A DNA stretch of 64,000 nucleotides from Parabacteroides sp. An277 (GTDB lineage: Bacteria > Bacteroidota > Bacteroidia > Bacteroidales > Tannerellaceae), in assembly GCF_002159645.1 (NCBI RefSeq), contig NZ_NFJB01000018.1:1-64000 (forward strand), read 5' to 3'. Made by a program: the position numbers and the translations under genes. How positions within the stretch are numbered: the first letter of the stretch is position 1; every line of letters starts with the position of its first letter. The notes beneath the pieces are model-generated. The model saw only the letters and a program-made list of their open reading frames with translations, made no database searches and had not been told where the DNA came from. This document shows, in pieces, positions 27,277 through 36,800 of the stretch.

Positions 27277-29979
27277 ATGAGACCAGAAGATATAGAAGAC
27301 GAAAATAGCCTATTGCCGCACGACGACAGGCCACAGGATGAACAACCCGTGGATGAGGGGGTGCATTCGGAATATAAAGTGCCTGAACGCGGGGCGGATC
27401 GCATCACGCATCACCTTTCGGGCATGTACCAAAGTTGGTTTTTGGATTATGCTTCGTATGTGATTTTGGAGCGTGCCGTGCCTCATATTAACGATGGACT
27501 GAAGCCCGTCCAACGGCGCATCTTGCATTCGATGAAACGACTCGACGATGGACGCTATAATAAAGTGGCGAACATCGTGGGGCATACGATGCAATTCCAC
27601 CCGCACGGCGATGCCTCCATTGGCGATGCCTTGGTGCAATTGGGGCAAAAAGACTTGCTCATTGATTGCCAAGGAAACTGGGGAAACATCCTGACGGGCG
27701 ACGGGGCGGCGGCTCCTCGTTACATCGAGGCGCGCTTGTCGAAGTTTGCCCTCGAAACGGTATTCAACCCGAAGACCACCCTTTGGCAAGCTTCTTACGA
27801 CGGAAGGAACCGCGAGCCGGTAACGCTGCCTGTCAAGTTTCCGCTTCTATTGGCGCAAGGCGTAGAGGGAATTGCGGTCGGTCTCTCTTCGAAGATATTA
27901 CCGCACAACTTCAACGAGCTTCTTGATGCCTCAATAGCCTATCTTAAAGGCGAACCGTTCCAGCTCTATCCGGATTTCCAAACGGGCGGATACATTGATG
28001 TAAGCAAATACAACGACGGGGAGCGTGGTGGTTCGGTCAAGGTGCGGGCTAAGATTGGGAAAATAGATAATAAAACCCTTGTGATATCCGAGATTCCGTA
28101 TGGGCGAACTACCTCTTCCGTGATAGAATCCATCCTGAAAGCCAATGATAAAGGAAAGATTAAGATAAAGAAGGTAGATGATAATACGGCTAAGAATGTC
28201 GAGATATTGGTGCACCTCGCACCGGGCGTTTCCTCAGACAAGACGATTGACGCGCTCTATGCTTTTACGGATTGCGAAATCAGCATTTCGCCCAATTGTT
28301 GCGTGATAAAAGACGACAAGCCGCACTTCCTGACCGTGAGCGACGTCTTGAAGCATTCCGCCGACAACACCCTGGCGCTCCTACGTCGGGAATTGGAGAT
28401 AGAGAAGGGAGAACAGGAAGAGGCGCTTTTCTTTGCTTCGTTGGAAAAGATATTCATCGAGGAGCGTATTTATAAAGACAAAGAGTTTGAGCAGGCGGCT
28501 TCCATGGACGAGGCGGTGGCTCATATCGACTCTCGTTTGGAACCTTTCAAACCGAAACTGATTCGAGAGGTAACACGTGACGACATCTTGAAGCTCATGG
28601 AAATCAAGATGGGACGTATCTTGAAGTTTAATTCCGAGAAGAGCGACGAGTTCATTCTTCAAATCCAAGCTGATATTGCGTGCATCAACAATCATTTGGC
28701 GCATATCGTGGATTATACGATTCATTGGTTCGCCATGTTGAAAGAGAAATATGGGAAACGGTATCCGCGTCTCACGGAAATCCGTAATTTCGATACGATT
28801 GTAGCTACGAAAGTGGCCGAAGCCAACGAGAAGCTATACATCAACCGTACGGAAGGTTTTATTGGTACAGGCTTAAAGAAGGACGAGTTCATTTGCAATT
28901 GTTCGGATATCGACGATGTAATTATTTTTTATCGTTCGGGTATTTATAAAATCGTCAAAGTATCAGAAAAGATGTTCGTGGGAAAAGATATTTTGTATGT
29001 GAATGTCTTTAAGCGGAATGATAGCCGTACTATTTACAATGTCGTATATCGTGATGGAAAGCTGGGGCCGAATTATATCAAACGCTTTGCCATTACTTCC
29101 ATTAGCCGTGATAAAGATTATAACCTGACGAAAGGTACGCCCGATTCGCGTGTGCTTTATTTCAGCGTCAATCCGAATGGCGAGGCAGAGACGATTAAAG
29201 TGATCCTCAAACCGAAGCCTCGTCAGAAACTTTTGGTTTTCGAGAAGGATTTCAGCCAAATTGCCATCAAAGGGCGTGGGTCAATTGGGAATCTGTTGAC
29301 AAAGGCGGATATTCATAAGGTCTCTTTGAAGCAACGCGGAAGTTCGACGCTCGGAGGACGCATGGTGTGGTTTGATCGGGATGTGCTTCGTCTTAATTAT
29401 GAAGGAAGAGGCGAGGAGTTGGGCGAATTCCAAAGCGAAGACTTAATTCTGGTAGTGCGGCAAAATGGTGAATTTTATACTACGAATTTCGATTTGAGTA
29501 ACCATTATGAGAACGATATCCTCGTCATCGAGAAATTTAATCCGCATAAAGTCTGGACCGCGGCCCTCTATGATGCCGACCAGAAATATCCTTATTTAAA
29601 GCGGTTTCTTTTGGAAGCAGGGAACCGGAAGAATTTTCTCGGCGATAATCCCAAGAGTTCGCTTTATCTTTTGACAGATGAGGTGTATCCGCGTATCGAG
29701 GTTGTCTTTGGTGGAGCCGATGCATTTCGCGAACCGCTTATCGTAGAGGCGGAAGAGTTTATTGGCGTGAAAGGTTTCAAGGCAAAAGGGAAAAGGCTGA
29801 CTACATACCAAGTTGATACAATCAATGAATTGGAACCTACGCGTTTCCCTGAAGAAGAACAGGTGCCTGAAACGGAGGCTCCTGAGGAATTGGAAGAGGC
29901 TATGCCGGACGAACCGGACGAGAATCCGGAAGACCTCCGCGATGAAATTGTAGGACAAATGAAGCTTTTTGATAATTGA
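27277..29979 (+). CDS. parC: DNA topoisomerase IV subunit A
   Basis: The protein has 900 residues from ATG 27277 (MRPEDIEDENSLLPHDD). The breakage-reunion domain has DGLKPVQRRILHSM, the helix HPHGDASIGDALVQLGQ (about 108-124) and the catalytic Tyr in APRYIEARLSK (about 149-159). A coiled-coil tower and a beta-pinwheel C-terminal domain follow. A long acidic tail (EEEQVPETEAPEELEEAM) ends the protein. No perfect GyrA box is seen, which fits ParC rather than GyrA. parE is not next to it. The position equivalent to the quinolone-contact Ser is Ala (GDASIGD). The following DUF3316 gene overlaps the stop by one base. Confidence 0.9.
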   Translation: MRPEDIEDENSLLPHDDRPQDEQPVDEGVHSEYKVPERGADRITHHLSGMYQSWFLDYASYVILERAVPHINDGLKPVQRRILHSMKRLDDGRYNKVANIVGHTMQFHPHGDASIGDALVQLGQKDLLIDCQGNWGNILTGDGAAAPRYIEARLSKFALETVFNPKTTLWQASYDGRNREPVTLPVKFPLLLAQGVEGIAVGLSSKILPHNFNELLDASIAYLKGEPFQLYPDFQTGGYIDVSKYNDGERGGSVKVRAKIGKIDNKTLVISEIPYGRTTSSVIESILKANDKGKIKIKKVDDNTAKNVEILVHLAPGVSSDKTIDALYAFTDCEISISPNCCVIKDDKPHFLTVSDVLKHSADNTLALLRRELEIEKGEQEEALFFASLEKIFIEERIYKDKEFEQAASMDEAVAHIDSRLEPFKPKLIREVTRDDILKLMEIKMGRILKFNSEKSDEFILQIQADIACINNHLAHIVDYTIHWFAMLKEKYGKRYPRLTEIRNFDTIVATKVAEANEKLYINRTEGFIGTGLKKDEFICNCSDIDDVIIFYRSGIYKIVKVSEKMFVGKDILYVNVFKRNDSRTIYNVVYRDGKLGPNYIKRFAITSISRDKDYNLTKGTPDSRVLYFSVNPNGEAETIKVILKPKPRQKLLVFEKDFSQIAIKGRGSIGNLLTKADIHKVSLKQRGSSTLGGRMVWFDRDVLRLNYEGRGEELGEFQSEDLILVVRQNGEFYTTNFDLSNHYENDILVIEKFNPHKVWTAALYDADQKYPYLKRFLLEAGNRKNFLGDNPKSSLYLLTDEVYPRIEVVFGGADAFREPLIVEAEEFIGVKGFKAKGKRLTTYQVDTINELEPTRFPEEEQVPETEAPEELEEAMPDEPDENPEDLRDEIVGQMKLFDN

Positions 29980-30830
29980 TGCGCTTTTTGTTTCTCATCG
30001 GGTTCTTTTGCTTGGCCATCTGTTCGTTGCAAGCTCAGGAGGATGAAGTGCCGGCTTCGGTGAATGCTGCTACACTTATCGGAGTAGGGGGGTATGATTT
30101 GATGGACACCTATCTAACGCCGGGTAGCCGTATTCCGTATAGAGGGTGGGGAATACGTATCTTAGACGAACGGATGAAGCTTACCCGTCTGTTGTCAGGA
30201 CGTATTTCGCGCCAACAAATCGTGAGTGCCGACTTTTCCGTGACTCAGAATGGCGCGGGGACTGCACGGGCGCTGAGTGGTTTTCTTGATTATACCTTGG
30301 GGTATCATTATCGTTTCGAACCGTTGCCCGACTTGCGTCTTCTGGCGGGTGCTTCGGCTCATGCGATGGTGGGTTTTGTGTATGGCACGCGCTCCAGCAA
30401 CAATCCGGCTTCAGCTAAGGCGGATGTGGACGTGAATGTCTCGGCGATGGCTCTTTATCACTTGAAGATAAAGGGTTACCCGTTTACGTTGCGGTATCAA
30501 TTGGAGGTGCCTTTTCTGGGTTTCCTTTTTTCTCCACATTATGGGCAATCCTATTACGAGATATTCGATCAAGGAAATACGTCAGGCATCATTCGTTTTA
30601 GCTCGCTTCATAATAAGCAAGCGATGAAGAACTATCTGACGGTTGATTTTCCCGTGGGCCGTTTCACTTTCCGGGCAGGTTATTTGAATAGCCTTTATTA
30701 TTTGGATGTGAACGGCATTCAAAGCCATATTTTTTCGCATTCATTTATGATTGGGATTGTGAAAGAGTTTATTTCGTTGGGAGGAAAAAAGAAATCGGCT
30801 CCCAGCCACCGGAGTGCTTATTATGAATAA
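29979..30830 (+). CDS. DUF3316-like secreted protein
   Basis: The protein has 283 residues from the ATG in TGATG (the parC stop overlaps by one base). A signal peptide (about 1-20, ending SLQAQ) is followed by a beta-rich protein: LTPGSRIPYRGWGIRILDER, DYTLGYHYRFEPLPDLRLLAG, VPFLGFLFSPHYGQSYYEIF. It ends in a basic tail. The pattern is that of a small outer-membrane or periplasmic barrel of the Bacteroidetes DUF3316 type, which has no known function. The tight link with parC is probably transcriptional convenience. Confidence 0.7.
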   Translation: MRFLFLIGFFCLAICSLQAQEDEVPASVNAATLIGVGGYDLMDTYLTPGSRIPYRGWGIRILDERMKLTRLLSGRISRQQIVSADFSVTQNGAGTARALSGFLDYTLGYHYRFEPLPDLRLLAGASAHAMVGFVYGTRSSNNPASAKADVDVNVSAMALYHLKIKGYPFTLRYQLEVPFLGFLFSPHYGQSYYEIFDQGNTSGIIRFSSLHNKQAMKNYLTVDFPVGRFTFRAGYLNSLYYLDVNGIQSHIFSHSFMIGIVKEFISLGGKKKSAPSHRSAYYE

Positions 30831-30838
30831 TATAGATA

Positions 30839-31858
30839 ATGAAGAGGATGAAACGGATTGGGTTGATTATTGGAGGGATGTTGATAAGCGTTTTCTTTTG
30901 TGTTTCTTGCCGTGATACGGATGAATATACAACCGATGTGCGGGAGAATTTTGAGACTTTATGGCGCATCCTCGACGAACACTATTGCTTCTTTGAATAT
31001 AAAGAGGTGGATTGGGATGAGGTGCACGACCGTTATGCGGCTCAACTGACGGATACGATGAACCAATACGCCTTTTTCGACCTCTGTGCCTCTATGCTTG
31101 CCGAATTGAAAGATGGGCATACGAACCTCTATTCCAGTTTCGATGTGGCGCGTTATTGGGCATGGTACACGGATTATCTGCCTAATTTCTACGAAGAACT
31201 GAATAATGCTTATTTGGGGGATGACTATAAAATCGCGGGCGGATTGGAATACAAAACGATGGCCGATGGGCAAGTTGGATATGTGCGTTATGAGAGTTTC
31301 TCGAGCGGCATAGGCGAAAGTAATCTCGATTATATGTTTTATTATTTCCGCGATTGCAAAGGATTGATTATTGATATCCGAAACAATGGAGGTGGTTCGC
31401 TTACCTATTCCGAGCGTTTCGCCTCTCGTTTTCTGGAAGAAGCTTGTACGGTGGGTTATATCCAATACAAAACGGGCACAGGGCATTCGGATTTTTCCGA
31501 ACCTTATCCCATAGAATTACAGCCTTCTGCCTATATCCTTTGGTTGCGTCCCGTAGTGGTGCTCACGAATCGCCATTGTTATAGTGCGGCCAACGACTTT
31601 GTGCAAAAGATGCGCTTGTTCTCTCAGGTGACGATTATGGGCGACCGCACCGGAGGCGGTAGCGGTTTCCCTTTCACTTCCGAGCTTCCGAACGGCTGGA
31701 CGGTTCGCTTCTCGGCTTGCCCTATGCTCGACGCGGACGGAAACCTGACCGAGTTTGGCATTGATCCCGACGTCCAAGTATCCATTACGTCCGAAGACTT
31801 GCTCCGGGGAGTGGATACGATTCTCGAATCAGCCATTACCTTCCTTTTAGAAGAATAG
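30839..31858 (+). CDS. S41-family (C-terminal processing) peptidase lipoprotein
   Basis: The 339-residue protein has a lipoprotein signal (VFFCVSC, Cys about 25). A short helical N-domain precedes the S41 catalytic core: VGYVRYESFSSG, LIIDIRNNGGGSLTYSERFA (about 174-193), the nucleophile Ser in TNRHCYSAANDFV (about 240-252), and Lys in the VQKMRLF stretch with GDRTGGGSG. No PDZ domain is visible, as in other short Bacteroidetes S41 lipoproteins. Substrates are unknown. The last 25 bp of the gene are duplicated perfectly at 32046-32070 on the far side of a repeat element. The present TAG stop is created at the element junction, whereas the duplicate continues to TAA. Confidence 0.88.
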   Translation: MKRMKRIGLIIGGMLISVFFCVSCRDTDEYTTDVRENFETLWRILDEHYCFFEYKEVDWDEVHDRYAAQLTDTMNQYAFFDLCASMLAELKDGHTNLYSSFDVARYWAWYTDYLPNFYEELNNAYLGDDYKIAGGLEYKTMADGQVGYVRYESFSSGIGESNLDYMFYYFRDCKGLIIDIRNNGGGSLTYSERFASRFLEEACTVGYIQYKTGTGHSDFSEPYPIELQPSAYILWLRPVVVLTNRHCYSAANDFVQKMRLFSQVTIMGDRTGGGSGFPFTSELPNGWTVRFSACPMLDADGNLTEFGIDPDVQVSITSEDLLRGVDTILESAITFLLEE

Positions 31859-32070
31859 AAGGTGTGTCATAAATAAGAAAATGTGATCTGAAAGTAACTG
31901 AAAAGCTCCCCTGCTTTGATAGGGGAGCTCCCCGCAGGGGTGAGGGGTCGTTTCTTATGATGAGAGATTTAACCCCTCAGTCTCGCTACGCGAGCCAGCT
32001 CCCCTAAGGGCAGGGGAGCTTTTCAGATAGCATTTTGACACAGCTCCATTACCTTCCTTTTAGAAGAATA
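31833..32070. mobile_element. MITE-like element M2 (31858-32045) with 25-bp flanking direct repeats
   Basis: The element of about 188 bp starts GAAGGTGTGTCATAAATAAG and ends GACACAGCT. It has the same core as M1 and M3 (GGGGTGAGGGGT...AACCCCTCAGTCTC, with GGGGAGCT arms). The sequences 31833-31857 and 32046-32070 are identical over 25 bp and belong to the end of the S41 gene. This looks like a target duplication or other insertion footprint. It has no transposase and would need factors supplied elsewhere. Confidence 0.75.
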
Positions 32071-32118
32071 AATCCCTTCATCTTTTTTCAAAAATCCTCC
32101 TTACGGCACGGCTCTTTC

Positions 32119-32360
32119 ATTTCAATGGGATACCGCAGGCCTCGCTCCGCTTCGACCCACGGCTACCTGAAACTTGCGCCTCTTCGAGGCACGATATAGG
32201 TAATAAAACAGTCCTCGAATGAGAGCTTCTGTGCATAGCTGCTGGTCGAAGCGGAGCGAGGCCTGCAGCTACAAGCGTTCCGAAATACGATCTGAAAAGA
32301 GGAGCTATAAAAACTATCTGAAAGGGGCTGTGCCGTATACCCATTATGAAACACCTTCTT
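32119..32360. repeat. Putative palindromic element with a perfect 23-bp inner inverted repeat
   Basis: 32135-32157 and 32244-32266 are exact inverted copies over 23 bp (arms begin GCAGGCCTCGCTCCGCTTCG). Degenerate ends are seen: plus-strand CAATGGGATACCGCAGGCC near 32123 resembles the inverted right end around 32331-32355 (AATGGGTATACGGCACAGCC). The right terminus (32331-32360, inverted) shares 26 of 30 bases with the element end at 11624. No coding sequence is inside. Confidence 0.65.
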
Positions 32361-32362
32361 TC

Positions 32363-32772
32363 AAAACGCTTCCGGCGGAAAATTAGAACTTTCGACGCCG
32401 TCGAAAATGCTTCCGGCGGAAAATTGGGACTTTCGACGCCGTCAAAAATGCTTCCGGCGGAAAATTAGAACTTTCGACGCCGTCGAAAATGCTTCCGGCG
32501 AAAAATTAGAACTTTCGACGCCGTCGAAAACGCTTCCGGCGAAAAATTGGAACTTTCGACGCCGTCGAAAATGCTTCCGGCGAAAAATTAGAACTTTCGA
32601 CGCCGTCGAAAATGCTTCCGGAAGAAAATTGGAACTTTCGACGCCGTCGAAAACGCTTCCGGCGGAAAATTGGGACTTTCGACGCCGTCGAAAATGCTTC
32701 CGGCGAAAAATTAGAACTTTCGACGCCGTCGAAAATGCTTCCGGAAGAAAATTGGAACTTTCGACGCTGTCG
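32363..32772. repeat. Tandem array of ten 41-bp palindromic units (array D)
   Basis: Ten units start every 41 bp from 32363. Each holds two dyads: TTCCGGCGGAA (or TTCCGGAA in units 7 and 10) and TTTCGACGCCGTCGAAA, a perfect 8-bp palindrome around one C that spans unit junctions. Variation is limited to a few positions (TTAGAA/TTGGAA/TTGGGA, CGGCGG/CGGCGA/CGGAAG). The sequence is unrelated to the 41-bp arrays at 11779 and 55007. An open frame through it only reflects the repeat. Confidence 0.95.
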
Positions 32773-32798
32773 AAGGAAAGACATTTCGAAAAAACTAT

Positions 32799-32958
32799 TA
32801 GAAAAGCTCCCCTGCTTTGATAGGGGAGCTGGCGAAGCGACAGCTGAGACTGAGGGGTTCATACACACAAAGAAAACCACCCCTCACCCCTGCGGGGAGC
32901 TCCCCTAAGGGCAGGGGAGCTTTTCAGTTACTTTCTGATTACATTTTCTTATTTATGA
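32799..32958. repeat. Dispersed palindromic element, copy M3
   Basis: This is a third copy of the element at 1-163 and 31858-32045, with its central module inverted relative to its tail. GGGGAGCTGGCGAAGCGACA and GACTGAGGGGTT match M1 in inverted order, while the right part GGGGAGCTTTTCAGTTACTT...TTTATGATACACC matches the M1 tail directly. No coding potential. Confidence 0.8.
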
Positions 32959-33059
32959 TACACCCCTACAATCCCTATCTTCACCGGTAGAAAGCAGTAC
33001 AGGTATTTATCGGTCAGATACCTATCTGAAGAGGGCTGATATTTTTATTTACGTCACAC

Positions 33060-33350
33060 CCTCTTATCAATTCTCAATAGGGTTGGCCTAACGGAAGCGG
33101 CGTAAAGCAAATTCCAAGCAGAGCGAAAAGAAATCTCGGTTGTCTGAGCGAAGCGAGTTTCCCGAGATTTCCGCTCCGCGCTGCGAATTTGTAGCCGCTG
33201 AAGTGTAAGCCTTGACTTTTTGGTTCTTTTGGGTCAAGCCAAAAGAACGAAGAAAAACTTGAAAGGAGAGGTCCTTTTCTTTCCACTCAAAAGGACGAAG
33301 GGCCATTTAGGGATTTCATCCTCCAAACCTTGGGGTTTCGTCCCTGAATC
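33060..33350. repeat. Hairpin-rich non-coding segment
   Basis: Three strong hairpins follow each other: AAATCTCGG/CCGAGATTT (33131-33139, 33162-33170), GTTCTTTTGG/CCAAAAGAAC (33223-33232, 33239-33248) and GTCCTTTT/AAAAGGAC (about 33271-33296). Two short overlapping open frames of about 70 codons cross it but look like by-products. The CTTTTTGGTTCTTTTGG type of sequence is familiar from dispersed repeats in Bacteroidetes genomes, but only one copy is in this window, so this is an inference. Confidence 0.5.
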
Positions 33351-33393
33351 CCCTACTTTCGGATAAGAACTCGAATTTTTTTCTTTAAAACTC

Positions 33394-33423
33394 TTGCTAT
33401 TTCATTTTTCCTCCTTACCTTTG
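33394..33423 (+). promoter_or_regulatory. Strong promoter upstream of the large surface-protein gene
   Basis: TTG (33394-33396) and TACCTTTG (33416-33423) are 19 bp apart, an excellent Bacteroidetes promoter. The expected start is near 33427-33430, more than 400 nt before the next ATG (33849). Confidence 0.8.
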
Positions 33424-33426
33424 CAT

Positions 33427-33747
33427 CGATTCCGCATCGGAGAGCGTTCCGACTTAGGGAATCGGATTGAAATTATGGTAAGCATTTTACGAAGATTATT
33501 CCTGAATTGAAAATCGGCAAAATTTTTAAATCAGACGGAATGATGGACAGTAAATGCTTGCGCTGCGTACGAGTTCGTTAGAAAGTTTCCTGGAATGGAA
33601 GCATATCTTATCAATATGTATCATTAAAAAAGGGGAAGCTGTAGATATAATCGTATAGGCGCGGGCTGTTGTTCTATTATTGTCTGATGGGCGTTTGCCG
33701 ATGCCTCAATTTAAATAATAGACGACGTAAGCCCGCGCTTTTTTTAT
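33427..33747 (+). ncRNA. Candidate small RNA or long structured leader (about 320 nt)
   Basis: The transcript would begin right after the promoter at 33394-33423. It starts with a structured 5' end (CGATTCC/GGAATCG enclosing CGGA/TCCG) and ends in a large hairpin: GCGCGGGCT (33659-33667) pairs with AGCCCGCGC (33730-33738), CTATTATT (33674-33681) with AATAATAG (33714-33721), followed by seven T. No convincing ORF lies inside. Either it is an independent sRNA or the leader of the 1353-aa protein gene with a conditional terminator. I do not recognise it as tmRNA, RNase P RNA or SRP RNA. The last 35 bases recur at 19947-19981. Confidence 0.6.
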
Positions 33748-33848
33748 GTGTGCACGCGAAGCCGGGGCGTTGTATGAATCTTTCGTAAAACGTAGAATGG
33801 AATTTATTATTAATCAACTATTAATTAACAAACTAAATTTAAGGTTTT

Positions 33849-36800
33849 ATGAACAAAAAAGTACTTACGCTTTGCGCCGGGCTTGTCTTGGCGGGTAGTG
33901 TGAACACTTGGGCTAAGACGGATGTGAATGCAAACGTGACTGCAAATGGGGGTTATGCTATTCAATCAACATCTGGCAGTTTTAACAAGTTCTTAGCAGA
34001 CAAGTCTTCTTGGAATCAGACTACAGCGTCTGACTATGATTATCCAAAGGTTTCTCCGTTCTCTATTGAACGTTCGAATGGAGCAAAGCCTATTTATAAA
34101 TTGGATAATACGGATGGTCAAACAGATTCTCGCTATTTCCAATTGGTTGTTGGTGAAAATGGCAATGGAGGTAGCGAAGTTTTGACAATGGTTTGGACTG
34201 GTACGGAATATAAATTGCAAGTTGAAAATGTTCAGAATGCAAATATTCCGGGTTATGAAATCCAGTTAGATCGTACTCTTTGGGAAGTTCGTGCAAAGAA
34301 AGATCCTGTATCTACAGTTATCTATTATCAGTTGATCAACAAGGCTTCTAATATGGCTTTGCAATTGTCAACAAATGCTGTTGCAAATAGTGAGTTTACC
34401 ACTTTGGGAGGTGAAACTTATAAAGAAGCAAATTTGACAATTGTAAGTGGACAGACAAACTGGCGCTGGTCTGATGGTGCTGAAGCTATTAATGAGACAA
34501 CTCCATTGAGTAACATGTTGCGTGCTGCTTTTTCTGATACTGAAACAGTTTATTTGGTGAAGAAAAAATCTGGTAACGACTATACATTAGCAGCATTGGT
34601 TACTAATAGCAATAACAACCGTACTGTTGAGGCTTCTGCTACATCCGGGTCAGAAATCGAGAATGGTTTAACTGAATATTCTGCTATTAAATTTGAAGCT
34701 TGGGAAGCCAACCCAATCGTCTTGACTGCCGCTCAGTTGAATTCTGAATTAGGTTATGAAAACATTGCTTCGGAAGGTGAAGGCAAGAAGGATGGCTTTA
34801 AATTCTATTTCTATCCAGATGTAGTTGGTCCGAATGCGACTAACGTAATGTTGGGTAGCGAATTTACGGCTGTTGCTCCTGTGACTCCGGGTACAAATCG
34901 TGTTCCGGGTGATACACCTGATGGTTTCGTTCGTTTCCAAAAGAAAGGAACTAATCAATTCTTAATGGTCGATACAACTTATTATAATGAGGATGCTCAA
35001 GACCGTTATGAATTACAGATGGCTGTACGCGAAATTAATTATCCGCGTTTTGCAGTAGTAGAAGATGAGAAGACTGTTTCTGATATTGATGCTGCGAAGT
35101 CAGACAAATCATTGTATACAGGTGCTTATACATCTGTAACTGAAAAGTATACAGCAAAGTCTTATATTCAGATGTTGCGTCAGTCTAACTTCCGTGCTAT
35201 CTTGTATCCGGCTACTCAAAGTGTTCGTTTGCAAGCTGAAATGATTTACAAGAAAGCTAAGACGGATGAACCTTGGTGGAAGCAAGTTGCTGAAGATGAA
35301 ACAATAAGAGGTGAACAACGTATTTCTGAATATGCATCAGCACCGCTTGGTACGAATCCTTTGGCAGTAACATCAGGTATTGTAAACGCTGTAGGTTTCT
35401 ATCCTGCACATACGTATGATGCTACAAATAATCGTCAAGGACATCGGGTACTTACTTATGCTACAGCGGTGACAGTATCTCCTTATACCAATAATTATGC
35501 CGAGTTTACCAATAGAACAAGCGGTGTAAAAATGATATGGAATGCTATTGGTACATTGGCTGTGAAAGGTTCTACGGTTTCAGCTGTTGCTTCAGCAGAT
35601 GCGGAAGATATGCTTGTTAAAGATCCGGCAAATAACAGTAAGAATATCTATTCTCCTGTATTTGCTACAGCATTCTCTAATGTTGTTAAGTTGGTTACTT
35701 TGACGGATACGCATAAAGTGCTGACTGCGGATGAAATGGATATTAATGATAAGGAGTACAACGGTCTCTTAACCTTCATCACTATCACGGATACGAAACC
35801 GGTAACAGATGATTTGGCTAATATCCAGAACGGTTACTACTATATCATCAATGCAAACAAGGTTCCGACTCAGTTGCGCAAGGCTGGCGATTATCGTATG
35901 GAAGACTTGGCAGCTACAAATGCTACCTTCGCTTATTGGAACGCATTGTCTGGCAAGTGGGATGTTGCTGTAGCTGGTACGGAAGAGTCTGGTATTCTCG
36001 CTTATAACCAGAGCGACTATCAAACCAGAATGGACAGCGAGTCTTGGATGAATGCAGACAAGGGTAACGTAGTTTATGTAGAAGACAAGGTAGAAGTTCC
36101 TTCTGCTCAGTGGTTCATCGAAGGTAACGGTGGTTATTATACAATGTACAACCGTGAGTCTGGCCGCGTATGGAATACAAGCTACTGGTGGAGAGTTCCG
36201 GACAAAGAAAATACATACGTAAACATGGCTACTTATACAGATGGTACAGGTTTGTCTACTTCTTACCGCGATACAATCCGCATCGAACCGGTTGAAGTAA
36301 ACGTATTGCGCAACCACAAGTTAGGTTACTTAGACTTAACTGCTGAAGAAGCTGCTGCTGATACAAGCGTATATTCATTTGGCTTCAATACGTTGGGCGA
36401 TGTTGAATTATACCTTGGCCAGGCTGCTGGTACAGATTCGTTACTGCAAGTAGCAGGTTTGGAAGGCAAGTTCAAATTGGAACGTGTAAACTTCGTAGAC
36501 AAAGACTTGTATAGCTCGGCTAAGAAAGATACGACTTCTTTGTTCTATGGTATCAATCCGGCTATCGACGGTGCTGAGAAAGAATATCAATTGGATCGTG
36601 GTTTGTACTACATCTATAAGGATGATGTAAATGCTAACACGGGCGATGCTACAACTGGTGTTCGTACTCGTGAATATGTTACTTTGGAAGCTGGCAAGTA
36701 TCGCTTGACTTCTGTTCAGGTTACAATCGACTCGAAGAATGGTTTCTCTACTATTGCTGATCAAGAAGTTATTTCTGGTACGAAGTTGGATCCGAGACGT

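Noticed and set aside
32407-32820. Open frame of 137 codons through array D with a repeated RRRKCFRRKI-type peptide
   Set aside because: It exists only because 41-bp units lack stops in that frame; several frames on both strands are open, there is no ribosome site, and the peptide changes with the unit copy.
33074-33306. Two overlapping 70-codon frames in the hairpin-rich segment
   Set aside because: They follow the hairpins, have no start context and overlap each other on the same strand.
33427-33747. tmRNA, RNase P RNA or SRP RNA in the structured leader
   Set aside because: Neither the conserved tmRNA ends, the RNase P core motifs nor the SRP GNRA/tetraloop domain can be found in this stretch.
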